A DNA stretch of 64,000 nucleotides from Tubulanus polymorphus (GCF_964204645.1 NC_134034.1:682001-746000); one strand, 5' to 3'; shown: positions 51,801 to 64,000, counted from the stretch's first letter. The notes: generated from the sequence alone by a model not told the origin. Program-made: numbers and translations.

Positions 51801-54800
51801 TGTATTCCTTGAGCTAGTGTAGTTTATTCAACGTTTCGACTATATCCTGATAGTCATCTTCAGGAATACTGTATTCCTTGAGCTAGTGCAGTTTATTCAA
51901 CGTTTCGACTATATCCTAATAGTCATCTTCAGGAATACTGTATTCCTTCAGCTAGTGTAGTTTATTCAACGTTTCGACTATATCCTAAAGAGTACTAGTG
52001 TTATAAAAAAAAAGTCTACAATCGAGAATAAAGAATGATCTAAAGATGATACAACGATTATCGTCCCAAAAAGGACTCGTTTTGGACAATGTGTTAAGAG
52101 CTCAAATCGGTTCCAAAAAAATTATGTCTATATCATTACTTACTACAATAGTTAGAACGATGGGCGCTTTCAGAATCCAGAAATAATCTTTCACCGTATT
52201 GATGTTCCAGCAACTATAATTGGAAAGAGAAATTCAGTTAGAAATAGTAAGGGTAGGTCAACTTTCCAGTGGCCAAACAAATGATGACTAGTGGCCAAAC
52301 AAATGATGACTAGATGGCGCAACCAAATGATGACTAGATGGCGCAACCACAAAGCAAGCAGCGACCCGAACCACGATGCAGGGCAACGGCCAAACTATAA
52401 TGACAACGGCCCAACTATAGTGCAGGACAGCAGCGGCCCAACCATAGTGCAGGACAAGAACCACATGGTATTCATATCATATAAATATAATCAGCTGCCA
52501 ATTAAGCGTCTGTAAGTTGATTGATTAATTATGCACTTAACACGCCACGTGTTTAATACATCTGCTTCTTATACGCCATCTGTCGGGAATTATAAATCCC
52601 GCGAGATAAATCGAGATTACCGTCACACGCCATCCGAGCTCGACACTTAAAGGTTTTAATCTGTAAACGTCTGATTTACATACATCAAAGTGTTGTAATT
52701 AATCTTTCTCTATCCCCAGCAGACTCTGCTTATCAGTAACAGCTACATATGATCTATCAATAACGTTAATTACGCCTTATTTTAATGAAAGCCTTGAAAT
52801 TGAAATGGGAAATATCGAATGCTACTGTGGCAATCGAGGATTCCACTTAATACGTCGAGAATTCCTCGATATTTTTCGTTAGTTAGATTCTCTAAATGTT
52901 ATCGGATATAGTGTTTAATCAACGAGGATTCCACTTTTAGCGGGTGATGATCCACCAGGTGTCGCTAGTAGTTACTCAGTCATCCACGTGGAATTTCTTC
53001 TACATCATAGTTGAACTTTTGTCTCAGATCGACCAAGTGCCCATTATACGCCCATCTGGTGGGCTCGCTCGAGTTGCGGTTTTCTATTGGTTGAGAGCTG
53101 CTGACGGGAAACTTTCATATAAATACTTACTATGTGTTATCGAGGATAAGTCGTACGATAAGCCAGGGTATGATTGAGAGCATAGGCGCACCTGAAATCA
53201 AAAATTCAGAATTTACGGTTTAGATTATACTCACTAGGTGGCGTAGTCCCAACAACCCGGTGTCTTCTATATCGTTGAATTCATTCATAACTATTGATAC
53301 TTGTGTAAATTTCTTATATATGCAATATAATTGTTAGTGTATTTCTCAGTCACGAGAATAAAGCTATAAACTAATCGTATCTTATCACTAACTTACCCCA
53401 ACCCATTAGAATGAACCATTTCACGCTACTGTTTTCAGTAAATACAGTCACGTATATCAACATATGAAGATAAAGTCCCTCTATCAGAATCCACGTGTAG
53501 TTAGCGCTAAAACTGTAGTGAAACGCCGTAAAAAACAGTTTACATTCCCAGTGCTGAAAAATATCATAAAAATATCGGATAATCTTATATCAAAATATAT
53601 CAAAAAATCTCATTCCCAGTGCTGCAAAATATCATAAAAATATCGGATAATCTCATATCATAATATATCAAAAAATCTCATTCCTAGTGCTGCAAAATAT
53701 CATATAAATATCGGATAATCTTATATCAAAATATATCAAAAAATCTCATTCCCAGTGCTGCAAAATATCATAAAAATATCGTATAATCTCATATCATGAT
53801 ATATCAGAAAATCTCATTCCCAGTGCTGCTAAATATCATAAAAATATCGGATAATCTCATATAATATATCAAAAAATATCATTCCCAGTGCTGCTAAATA
53901 TGATAAAATATCGGATAATCTCATATCATGATATATCAAAAAATCTCATTCCCAGTGCTGCAAAATATCATGAAATATCGGATAATCTCATATCATAATA
54001 TATCAAAAAATCTCATTCCCAGTGCTGCAAAATATCATGAAATATCGGATAATCTCATATCATAATATATCAAAAAATCTCATTCCCAGTGCTGCAAAAT
54101 ATCATAAAAATATCGGATAATCTCATATCATAATATATCAAAAAATCTCATTACCAGTGCTGCAAAATATCAGTATGATATCTTAAATAGAGCCAAGATA
54201 GAATCTATGGAATTATTTGACTTTTATTTAGATTTCGATGCGTTTCGATGCAATTTCCAGGCTCTTGAGCGACGTAAAAGAGAAATTTGAAAGAAAAATT
54301 GCCCAGGCAAATGATGGGAAATCCTCGTGCACCTGCCGTGGTCCGCTCACTGTCTTACCGTCATATTATCATGAAATCTCAGCGAACCGTCCGCCAGTCT
54401 GAACACATCACGTTCGAATCCCAATTTATCAACTAAGAGCGAATCTTTCATCAAACACATCGAGGCTCTCAGTATAAACGACATGAACAGGTTTATGTGT
54501 ATTATATTCCGCGGACAATACAACCTCCTAGATTAGAAAAAAAAACACAAATATAAATATAGCCGCAAGGCAGCCAAATCGGTTTTTCTTCGCTCTGTTG
54601 CACGTGGAAATTGGATAAGAAAACTGTATTCAATATAACCGGAAGTCCGATATACCAAGTTTCCGGGACACGTTTTGTGTTAGATAGGTCATTTCAGTTA
54701 TGATATGAATACCGAAAAAAATAGCCGCAAAGCAGCGATAACGGTTTTTCTGAACACAATTATATCGGAAGGACAAGAAGGGGAAAATATAGTAATTATA

Positions 54801-57800
54801 GCCGCAAGGCAGCGATATTGGGATTCCTTGGCACATGCGTAGAAATATCGGTTCAATGTCTTTGTTCAAAAGAAAAACTTGAAGAACCGAACTAAACAAC
54901 GATAACGTATATGACGTTGATGGGAATGAGTATGGTTAATGATTGTGGTCCAACGAGTGCAAATCATTCAATGCATTAAATATGTGTTTGTTCTCTCATG
55001 AAATTGGTAAAATGTCTATTGAAGTGGCAAAAATATCTATAACAAACAGCCGATCAGCTGATCAGACAGCTGGATTCCGTTTTGTGTTACCGATAAAATC
55101 TATATAAAACCTTAATTGATCCTATGGAATCTGCAGATGTTCTACGTTCTATAGATTTGTTATGTTATTCGAGTAAAAGCTTTGATAAAGAAAGGAAAAC
55201 AAACAAAAAACGAGTAGATTTTCAGATACTGGGGACAGGATCCGAGGAAAAATGCAGTGAATGCAGTCATCATTTTGTCATCGTGTTGACGACTTTTATT
55301 TGAAATACAAATTGAGACTCAACAATAGAGATGACTTCAGTAATGTGACGACTTATTTAAATGATGACTAACAACTCAAGCGAATTGAATAAGAAATACA
55401 TTTTGGGATTCAGAACTGGACTCGATTCCATTGATGATTGTGTTAATATCTCTCACCTGAATGCTAACATGATAGCTACTGCGACAATCAGAGATATCAA
55501 TGATATCACATAACCAACACTGTACATAGTTGTAATATATCCTAGGTGGCGCTGAAAGAAAATCGGAGGTATTTCATGAAAATCTTGTGGCTTCAATTTG
55601 ACTCTGGACCCAGTTCCACAGTTTGATTTGACTCTGAATTCAGTTCCACAGCTGTGTGGGTTTTATTTGAGTCTGGATCCAGTTCCACAGTTGTGTGGGT
55701 TTAATTTTAGTCTGGATCCAGTTCCACAGCTGTGTGGGTTTTATTTGACTCTGAATCCGGTTCCACAGTTGTGTGGGTTTCATTTGAGTCTGGATCCAGT
55801 TCCACAGTTGTGTGGGTTTAATTTGACTCTGAACCCAGTTCCACAGTTGTGTGGGTTTAATTTGACTCTGAATCCAGTTCCACAGTTGTGTGGGTTTAAT
55901 TTTAGTCTGGATCCAGTTCCACAGTTGTGTGGGTTTAATTTGACTCTGAACCCAGTTCCACAGTTGTGTGGGTTTAATTTGACTCTGAATCCAGTTCCAC
56001 AGTTGTGTGGGTTTAATTTGACTCTGAATCCAGTTCCACAGTTGTGTGGGTTTAATTTGACTCTGGATTCAGCTCCAACAGTATAATACACACCTGCATC
56101 AATAAAGAAACGTTCGGCGCTGTCGATTGCGCGGGTTCGTACACGTGAAAACACTCTGAATAATTCGTCCAACTCGTATTCAAAATCGGGTCTATATACC
56201 AGTGTCCATCAGCCGTACAAACCTTACTAGCATTCCCTAGAACAACAAATCATAACAGATGACACTAACTACACATATCTGTCAAATGTAAATAGGATTC
56301 CAGCTTGTTATCCGTCCCCACGGGCTGTTTTTAGATGTGATACTGTCCGTTACGGTAACCGTAGTAAGAATTACGTGTGCGCGCTGTTTATTTTGTGTGG
56401 GGATGGTCTGGTTATTTCTAGACGTATCGGGACAAACACAGGCCCGAGGCCACGTCGAAAAAAATACATCGGTGGAAAAAGAAAACGTACGTGAATGTAT
56501 TTCTACACGATAAAATGTAGTTGGGAGAATTGGGAAAAAATGACTCCAAAAAGGGTATAACTGAAAAAAGCTTAATACCCCGACGAATACGTAATTGAAA
56601 TGAGAATCGGTTAATCAATGAGTTCATTAGAATGGTTATAACAGCAGCCAGACGCAGGCTAGCAGGAGCCGAAATGTTGGAGTGGCTCAACTTGCACACA
56701 AAATTAAGTGCGACCCTTAATTATTTTTTTAAATGAAAAAACTAATATTTGTAGCGACCTTGCTGACTTACCCAATGTATTGAACAACCTGAAGTAGACT
56801 GGGCACGGCTGGACGACCGTCTGACCGGGAGGTGTGCTCGGCCAACACGATATTCCATCCCAGACTGCACGACAGAAATTACCTGAAAAAAAATGATCAT
56901 AACTTAATCGTAACCAGCTGGATTTGCGAGGGACACTACAAGTAAGTGGAATCAAATCAACCAATTAAATAGATAAGAGGACATCATTTCGATACTACAA
57001 CAAAGGGGTTGTACAAATTGAACCGTGCCGAGTGCAGGTCTTTCTGCTATAGAGATATGGTTCTGCCTTTAGTTTATGATTATAGAGGGGATAGCGCGTA
57101 CGCAGTCCCCCACTACCAGAAATTATACACCCGAGTCTCCCACATTTGGGGAGATCGTATGGGTCAACCAGTCTTAGTGCAATGACAGGCCTCGCCATAG
57201 AGGCACCGCCTTCCAGATCACGGTGGACCTCTGTGCCAGGTAAGTATGATTACGTAACGTCCGCCATTTTATATATATGACTGACCCGGTTGTTATGTGA
57301 CCGGTGTTTGAATTATATCATCAATATATCAATATCTACATCTATCTAAGTATTTTCCTTAATGTTTTACTCCTGGAAATTGAGACAAAGTTATTTTCAC
57401 GGAAAATATCAAAACGACATTTTGAATATACAACGATATTTATATGAAAAGAATAAAGAACACTACTTTCACACCGAAGAGGCTCGGGCTATTACTCTTA
57501 TTTGTCACCAGACGGCGTTGGGCGTCGCTTTAGCGGCCTCAGGGTGGATGATGATGATATATCCAGGAATGAATTAAGTTCGTGACATAAAAGAAAATTT
57601 CTATTCGAAATCGATAACTTTTTTAGTTTTGCATATGCATAAATTCTGGTGGCCGCTGAGCGAGGCTGAATGAACGAACTAACTGCGGCCTCAAGATCAA
57701 AAGTCCAATGAATTCTGTTGATACATCATCATCGGATTCCTTTTTACTCGAATCCATTCAAATCGATTTATTATTCAAAATCGTAAAAATGGATCTAAAA

Positions 57801-59578
57801 TAGCAATCTATAGAAAACTGCAAATGGATTCAGATTCTAAAGTGGTGGCGTTTTGCAAAATAATTCCGAAATAATACATAAGAAATTATCAGTTATTGCT
57901 ACAGTCTTTTTTCAATTCTCAGAAATTTGCCTCGATAGAAACTGAATTGAATGAGAGAGAAATGACACGTCACGTGGTATAAACCGCGTAACTACGTTCT
58001 CCCCAAAGATTCGCTCCAAATCTGAAATTTGAGACATCTCCGAGGAGAATAGAACCATTCGCAATAATCCGCTGATATGAAGTAAACCGAACGTGGCCGA
58101 CATAATAGTCGGGCATTAGATTGATGCATGTTGCTGGTATTTGCTGCAGAATTACCGTCAATAGCCACCATGCTCGCAAACACAAACGCACACACAACTC
58201 AAAAACCAGAAGTGTCACATGAAAAATTGATACTCAGTTATTTTGGGATCGCAATTCGCGAACCGCTGAGGGGTGATTCGCTAGAAAGCAGATTTCTGTT
58301 GTCTGGATTTTGTTTGCTCTCTGTAACAAGAGTAGTGAACGAAAAGAAATACCTCGCGCTCGAATATCGAGTGAAGACAATGATTTGATTGCTTGTGTTT
58401 CCGATAAAGAGCCATATGAAACCGTTTTGTGCTGCCAGTTCAACAGCTCCGATGAAGATTTTAATGTTGCTTTTATAGACTCGATATCATAAATTCATGC
58501 ACAGCAATTTTTGCCGAAGAAACACAAGTTTCTAGAAAAATTATCAAAAACCGATAGTTTGCATGGAACCAGTATAAACTATGTGTAAATGTGATCTGTT
58601 TAATGTGTATTAGAAACTGCCAACCACAAACCATCATCAATGTTCAACCCAGGGCCCAGTTCCACAGTTACTGGACCCAGTTCCACAGCTGTGGATCCAG
58701 TTCCACAGTTACTGGGCCGAGTTCCACAGTTCAGGACCCAGTTCCACAGTTCTGAACCCAGTTCCACAGTTACTGGGCCGGGTTCCACAGTTCAGGACCC
58801 AGTTCCACAGTTCTGAACCCAGTTCTACAGTTACTGGGCCGGGTTCCACAGTTCAGGACCCAGTTCCACAGTTCTGAACCCAGTTCCACAGTTCTGGACC
58901 TAGTTTCACAGTCTTGGCTCCAATACATAGTCCTTGACTCAGTTCCAAAGTCAGGTAACCTACACAGTTCGGGACCTGTTTCCATAGTTCTCAGTTGAGA
59001 TTCCACTGTTTAATCCGTTTAGAGTCCCTGGTCGAAACATCAAACTCTACTCCAGAAATAAGTGGTTACAAAATGTAAACTATGTGACGTATCACCAGGG
59101 AAATCTCACAATAAATTCAGCCAAAAATGACAAGTTCTATATTAGAATGATTATATTTCGAGCAACGATTCGGCTAAAGACTATTAGCCATCGTCAGGTG
59201 TACTGATTCAGAATTTTTTTTCTTTTTTTTGGCTTAATTATCGTGGGATTTTTTTCGTTATCGTCATACACGGATATTGTGTATTTACTCGTCTCATCAA
59301 TGGCGTCTGTTTGAAGTGAAAATAAATTCATATTCATATTCACGTATTACCAATAAGGAACACTGGATTCATTATTGTCTCAACGAGGATTCGATGGATC
59401 TCGAAACGGTTTAGTGAATAAACTTTGAAATTTTATCATCAATTTTCTGATTGTTTGGTTTTATAAGCTATAGGTGTATCTTACCTGGAATCGTGTCGGA
59501 AAGGATTCGATTGTAACAGTTCATCTCTTCGTGTTGCATCAACGCTTTCTGTTCCTCTTTCGAAATCATGACCAGTTC
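48876..59578 (-). CDS. PTH-receptor-like class B (secretin-family) GPCR, 5' end missing
   Basis: Twelve exons on the minus strand, all phases agreeing: 59485-59578, 56772-56882, 56094-56236, 55457-55551, 54359-54527, 53397-53553, 53131-53191, 52144-52213, 51331-51416, 50148-50289, 49647-49688 and 48876-49175; 489 residues without the N-terminus. Exon 1 contains [17 protein letters not shown], like the PTH receptor extracellular domain. Hormone-receptor cysteines and tryptophans follow ([22 protein letters not shown]). Seven TM segments: TM1 [17 protein letters not shown]2 [22 protein letters not shown]3 [20 protein letters not shown]4-5 around [11 protein letters not shown] and [16 protein letters not shown]6 [20 protein letters not shown]7 [20 protein letters not shown]. 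The C-tail starts [16 protein letters not shown]. The TM6-TM7 wording is closest to PTH receptors; other class B subfamilies cannot be excluded. Expected role: peptide-hormone receptor coupled to Gs. No signal-peptide exon was found above 59578; it may lie beyond the window. Its introns carry several minisatellites. Confidence 0.9.
51485..51990. repeat. 67-bp minisatellite with palindromic core, array 2 (inverted)
   Basis: About seven units of GTTTATTCAACGTTTCGAC, TAATAGTCATCTTCAGGAAT and ACTGTATTCCTTGAGCTAGT, the reverse complement of the array at 24925-25345, inside a GPCR intron. The adjacent TTCGAAATGTTTCCTT matches the flank of the other copies. Confidence 0.92.
53554..54170. repeat. Minisatellite made of a duplicated 3' splice site and exon start
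   Basis: Nine units of 66-68 bases. Each contains, on the minus strand, TGATATTTTGCAG followed by CACTGGGAATG. The true exon beginning at 53553 has the same bases (GATATTTTTCAG, then CACTGGGAATGTAAAC). Decoy exon starts are at about 53621, 53689, 53757, 53824, 53890, 53957, 54023, 54091 and 54159. The array fills most of the intron between exons 54359-54527 and 53397-53553. Confidence 0.9.
54555..54815. repeat. Three copies of a short ATAGCCGCAAGGCAGC element
   Basis: Copies near 54558, 54720 and 54797 (ATAGCCGCAARGCAGCGATA) in a GPCR intron. A related piece lies near 14512 in the TSP1/MAM gene. Confidence 0.55.
55255..55400. repeat. Diverged GATGACTTCAGTAATGTGACGACTT repeat, GPCR intron
   Basis: About two units sharing GATGACTTCAGTAATGTGAC and TTAAATGATGACT with 20160-20430, and with 61430-61690 in the opposite orientation. 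Confidence 0.55.
55585..56085. repeat. 39-bp minisatellite in a GPCR intron
   Basis: About twelve units of CAGTTCCACAGTTGTGTGGG and TTTAATTTGACTCTGAATC. Because 39 is a multiple of three, long open frames appear on both strands; they are not exons. It ends about ten bases from the exon at 56094. Confidence 0.93.
58640..58990. repeat. About 20-bp repeat of CCAGTTCCACAGTTCTGGAC
   Basis: Some fifteen imperfect units of GGACCCAGTTCCACAGTT with ACTGGGCC variants, in the first visible GPCR intron. Same word family as the array at 55585-56085, and it recurs singly near 62980. Confidence 0.9.
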
Positions 59579-59664
59579 CTGGAATTTAGAAAAAAATCAA
59601 AAATCAAAAATTATCGCAGAAATAATTTTAGTTCGGTGACTAGTGAATAGATTGTATACTAGCT

Positions 59665-59865
59665 ATAGTGGTGCTAGCCCATAGGCCCGGTTCTATAGTG
59701 GTGCTGTAGCCCATAGGCCCGGTTCCATATTGGTGCTGTAGCCCATAGGCCCGGTTCTATAGTGGTGCTGTAGCCCATAGGCCCGGTTCCATATTGGTGC
59801 TGTAGCCCATAGGCCCGGTTCCATAGTGGTGCTGCAGCCCATAGGCCCGGTTCCATAGTGGTACT
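59665..59865. repeat. 33-bp tandem repeat, GPCR upstream region
   Basis: About six units of GTGGTGCTGTAGCCCATAGG and CCCGGTTCYATA. Minus-strand frames through it (GLWATAPIWNRAYG) are artefacts. Confidence 0.93.
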
Positions 59866-60594
59866 GTTGATAAAGCTGTTTCGGCTGTTGACCAACGGCC
59901 ATCATCAGGTGGTCCTAGATCTAAAGATGATTTGGTAGCTCGACGCGTGACGTCATCAATGAAATAGATTTCGAAGCGCGCGATTCGTGTGTAAATGTGG
60001 AGTCGAGTGTTTGCGCTGTATTTACATATCATTCAATATCGCTTTCATTTCTTGATTTTGTTGTCGAACGATTTTCTGAATGTTTGTTTTCGGCGGCGCG
60101 AGAAAAACTGATGATTACAGAGAATCGTGACATTGGGAGTGGTTCGAGTGATTAGAACAGGATCGAGGACGACCCCCTCCGCCCCTCAATCCCCTCCTCC
60201 CCTCCACCCCTCGCGCGATCACACCCGCTCTCATAGATCAGCTTCACGAACAGGAAATTAGAAAATCATCTTTTCTCGAATGGAATTAATTCCAGCGATT
60301 GTTTGATTCGTAGCGACAAATATCATTGAAGATCACGTTCTAGCTCTCGACCTATCACACTTAGTGATAGTTTCAGCTGAGAGAATTAGTAAATCTGTCA
60401 ATTATTCAGTTTGTAGCCTTGAGTGTGATTAATATGTTATCGTCAAGAGGGTCGGGATCCCTTAATGGTAAGAAATGTATAGGAATAAACTAAAAAAAAC
60501 AAACTCTCTTATCCGGTATTCAGGAAAATGGGGAATTTCTGATTCGGGATACTGCCCGCACCAGTAACACTGTTGCAGCTCCAGTCCAACAGTG

Positions 60595-60875
60595 GTCATA
60601 ACTGATCTTAAGTTGTTAGATTGGTTATAGAACCAAAATGAGCTTAGACCGGTTTTAAGTAGTTAGATTGGTTATAGAACCAAAATGAGGTTAGACCGGT
60701 ATTGAGTTGTTAGATTGGTTATAGAACCAAAATGAGCTTAGACCGGTCTTAGGTAGTTAGATTGGTTATAGAACCAAAATGAGCTTAGACTGGACTGAAG
60801 CTGTTAGATTGGTTATAGAACCAAAATGAGCATGACTGGTATTAAGTTGTTAGATTGGTTATAGAACTACGATGA
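60595..60875. repeat. 47-bp minisatellite family, second array
   Basis: About six units of GTTAGATTGGTTATAGAACC, AAAATGAGCTTAGACCGGT and CTTAAGTT, the same family and orientation as the array in opsin intron 5. Confidence 0.92.
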
Positions 60876-61429
60876 GCTAAAGAGTGAGTTTTGGTACGCG
60901 CCGATTCTCTATTCTAAGTTCAACAATTTTGCGCCATTTAATTTTTCTATTTTCTATTCAAATAAAAATTGAACGAATACACGATGAAATCCATCTATTC
61001 ACCTGATGATTAAGCATGTTAATATTCCGTCGATCCGTATCCATCGAATAACAAAACAAAATGATGATATATCGATTTTTTTCCGAAACTCAAAACAATC
61101 GATTACTTCTACGAATTTGTTTTCATAAAGCGTAGGCTGTTAGTAAATGCCAGGTTTTAGCGCTGAGAGTTATCCATACAATACGTAGAGTTGATATCCT
61201 TTATCGTGCGGTGGATAGTAGATGTACTGCGGTGCAGTCGTGTGCACGCCACACGTGTGAATGTCGTCGATCGAGGAGAGACAATTCTCAAAGCTTAGTT
61301 CAACATCTGGACGTTATGGAATTTACGCGAGATTTAACATATCGTACTAGGCCTACCTGTAACAGTCGAGCCCGCTTAAGTCGTCATCGGCCACTGCTGC
61401 GGGCGTCTCTATTTGAGTCCTAATTTATA

Positions 61430-61690
61430 TATCTATTTCACCTAATTAAGTGACCATTTGGATAAGTCATCACATAACAGAAGTCAGCTCTATTTCTGAG
61501 TTCCAATTTGTATTTCTAATTCTATTCATTAAGTATAATTCGTCATTTGATAAGTCAGTCGTCACGTTACTGAAGTCGTTTCCATATCGTTGGGACTGAA
61601 TTTGAATTTACCGAATGTAATTCATCATTTGAATAAGTCGTCACGTTTTGGAGTCTCAATTTACATTTCTAATTCGTATATGCCTCAGGA
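61430..61690. repeat. Diverged AAGTCGTCACGTTACTGAAGTCG repeat
   Basis: Three diverged units of about 80 bases around GATAAGTCRTCACRTTA and ATTTGTATTTCTAATTC, inverted relative to 20160-20430 and 55255-55400. Confidence 0.6.
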
Positions 61691-62094
61691 AGTTTCTTTA
61701 AACTGTCAGTATAACGATTCAGGATAAATAGAGGATATTTTTGTTGGAAGATCGCCTGACGGTACTCATGGTACTCATAGTCGGGGGTTATCCCGGTGAA
61801 TTCAACCCTACTTTTCTGGTACGATAGTCTTACTTTCTATCATGCGCCGCTTCAATCACGTGACATAACGATGTAGCCGTAAACCGTGTGAAACTGAACG
61901 GTTCCTGTTAGCAATAAAACACGGAACTGGTTGTAAACAAACTTATCGCACCACCTGCGTCCATATCCGCTCTGTAGTTTTATTGTAAATGACAGTTTCG
62001 CGTGTTGCACGCGCTATTTCAATTCTAACTCTGTATCGTGATCATTAGCAATTTCTGGACCCAGTTCCGAATCTTTGCCTCGAGGATTTTAAAA

Positions 62095-62440
62095 AAGAAC
62101 GAGAAGGTCGTCATTAGTAACTAATTATAATTTTACTGAATCGTTGAAGTCATTGAGAATGAGAAGGTCGTCATTAGTAACTAATTATAATTTTACTGAA
62201 TCGTTGAAGTTGTCGAGAATGACAAGGTCGTCATTAGTAACTAATTATAATTTTACTGAATCGTTGAACTCATCGAGAATGAGAAGGTCGTCATTAGTAA
62301 TTAATCATACTTTTACTGAATCGTTGAAGTCGTCGAGAATGAGAAGGTCGTCATTAGTAACTAATCATAATTTTACTGAATCGTTGAAGTCATCGACAAT
62401 GAGAAGGTCGTCATTAGTAACTAATCATAATTTTACTGAC
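62095..62440. repeat. 60-bp tandem repeat
   Basis: Nearly six units of GAGAAGGTCGTCATTAGTAA, CTAATTATAATTTTACTGAA and TCGTTGAAGTCATCGAGAAT. A lone copy of its TTTTACTGAATCGTTGAAG segment is in a TSP1/MAM intron at about 16430-16470. The unit length keeps one frame open, which is not a gene. Confidence 0.93.
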
Positions 62441-64000
62441 TAATCGTGATTTCACCAAAGAAGGCCAATTTCATATAGATATAGCTTGTAAAATACAAGA
62501 TTAAGACGATTAGAATCAGTTTTTAGATAGCTTCAAGTAAAGAAAAAGTCAAAAGTTAAAAGTAAGTCGACCCACATATTTTACCTGTCTCTGCGTCGTG
62601 TCCCGCTCTCTATTCAACGTTAATATGATTAAATCCTAAATCCCGTTTAAATCCTATTCAAACGTTTAACAAAACGTCAAATTCAATTCAAACGCGTTTA
62701 ACGCGTAATAAAAACGTTTGCCTTAACTTTACAACCCGATATTAGTTTATAGCCTTTTCCTAATTATCGCTAATGTTTCGTTGGTGTCTTTGATTAGTGT
62801 TAGTCGATGTCGTCCTGTCATAAAAACTAGTTCTAATGTGGTCAGTTTTATGATAGTCTTTAACTATTATTAGAGACATTCATTGTGATTTACTGAAGTG
62901 CCATAGCTGCGGGAAGGGGGTTGGGGTGCAGATTGCGAGTCACTGGCGCCACTTTTGTTTCAAACTAACTCAAATTCAGTTCCACAGTTCTGCAATAAGT
63001 TCTTCATTTGACTCCAGAAAAACAACAATATCTGTGCTTCGATTTCCGATTTCAAAACGAAACCCCCTGTATCGATCCCGGCAGGTGTGTGGTCGGTTTG
63101 TAGGGACACCATCAAACAAATCAAACGAAATCTACCAAACGAATAAATAACAAGGTCAATCCCTATTTCAAGATAAAAAAAATTTCGAATAAAATTAACT
63201 CAAACTAGAGTGAAACTGGGGAGTGAAACCCGGGAGTGAAACCGGCCAGAACTGTGAAACCAGATCATGATTTAAAAACGATATATATCATAGTATATAC
63301 TTATTACTCATCACAGTTGTACAAACTGGTCTGATGGGAAAAATAATTTTACAATAGTTTTACAGATGGCAGTCTACTGACGACTGCGGAATAAGAGTAT
63401 GACAAAAGGTTATGTTATAGGTTAAACATCATACAGAGATGATTAATTTTCTGATATATAATTCTAGAACTGTAGAGTGGTCATTAGTACAAATTGACGA
63501 CGAACTGGTTTTTAGAAGGAATTAGCTTCCTTATTTTCTAGCGATTTCCCACGCAATAAAACTGTCAACTGAACACAATAAACTCGAATTGAATATAACA
63601 GAATTCACGCGGTGCTCATACATATATCATTAATATATACGTCAACTTCCTGGTTCGCGGTGAATTCATTTAAAAACCGTCAAGGCGTATAAAAATAACA
63701 CCGAGCTATAGTCGTTAGATTTGATCGATTACAATAAACATTAACAACGGGTCAACTACAGGAGATTATTATTAAAAAGGTCACGTACGCACATCAAACG
63801 GCACCCTTAACCGTAAATCCACCTGATGTGGTTCAGGGGGTACTATCACACCAGGAAAGTGCTCAGGTGCTCTCTGAAAAATATCCTTTGAATACAAAAT
63901 CTAAGTCCAGAATATTCAGAAATATTGTGTCCCATTGCTAGTGGTCAGTTACAGATCCTGGTGATCAGTTGCGGTTCCTAGGGGTCAGTTACATATCCTA

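Larger units (their letters stand above)
59579..64000. other. Right end of the window, no gene supported
   Basis: Upstream of the visible GPCR exons on the minus strand. I searched for a phase-0 signal-peptide exon and found none I would defend. A donor-like site (CAGAGACAG|GTAAAA, minus strand) near 62595 could end a 5' non-coding exon. The rest is tandem repeats and A+T-rich sequence. Confidence 0.5.

Noticed and set aside
55598-56172. Repetitive frames on both strands ([12 protein letters not shown] type units)
   Set aside because: The 39-bp intronic minisatellite is a multiple of three, so frames stay open; phase and donor sites show it lies inside a GPCR intron.
57362-57577. 71-residue plus-strand frame inside a GPCR intron
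   Set aside because: Ends in a short hydrophobic segment but matches nothing I know, and no intron or promoter supports it.
62144-62443. Repeat protein of RMRRSSLVTN units
   Set aside because: Caused by the 60-bp tandem repeat; no signal peptide, splice site or homology.

Overview
The window is metazoan nuclear DNA. Its genes are split into short coding exons with GT..AG introns, it is roughly 60% A+T, and it is packed with microsatellites and minisatellites. The gene families (a Lys-bearing opsin, a class B receptor of the parathyroid-hormone-receptor type, TSP1/MAM extracellular proteins, an Apple/PAN plus LamG-like secreted protein) point to a bilaterian, most likely a marine invertebrate. 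I cannot name the phylum from the sequence alone.

Layout. (1) About 1-13.5 kb is a large imperfect inverted duplication centred near 7.2-7.5 kb. Each arm carries one intact four-exon gene for a secreted PAN/LamG-like protein (minus strand 1022-2931, plus strand 11448-13405), so the two genes point away from each other. The centre holds a pure run of about 108 TGC triplets fused in frame to a remnant of the last exon of a MAM-domain gene. (2) 13958-20571, minus strand: a 16-exon gene for a secreted TSP1-MAM mosaic protein; one MAM exon lacks one base in this assembly, which breaks the frame. (3) 20.6-29.2 kb: no supported gene; tandem repeats, a small foldback element, a pogo-like element and a 67-bp minisatellite. 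(4) 29270-33153, plus strand: a complete six-exon opsin. (5) 33.2-39.3 kb: microsatellites and dispersed elements. (6) 39336-41959, plus strand: a three-exon N-terminally anchored ankyrin-repeat protein. (7) 42601-43366, minus strand: a small secreted histidine-rich protein with a TATA box. (8) 44309-47416, minus strand: a three-exon ArsB/Lsi2/P-protein-like membrane transporter. (9) 48876-59578, minus strand: twelve exons of a PTH-receptor-like class B GPCR whose signal-peptide exon was not found. (10) 59.6-64 kb: tandem repeats only.

The genes do not form a pathway; they are ordinary neighbours on a chromosome. The notable biology is structural: the gene-bearing palindrome with signs of arm-to-arm gene conversion, the CTG run inside a MAM exon remnant, an intronic minisatellite in the GPCR gene that repeats a 3' splice site with the first bases of the following exon about nine times, a perfect 47-bp inverted repeat beside an opsin exon, and several minisatellite families that recur at distant loci in both orientations. 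All exon boundaries were derived by hand from splice-site motifs, reading-frame phase and family resemblance. The long single-frame stretches across the simple repeats are not genes.
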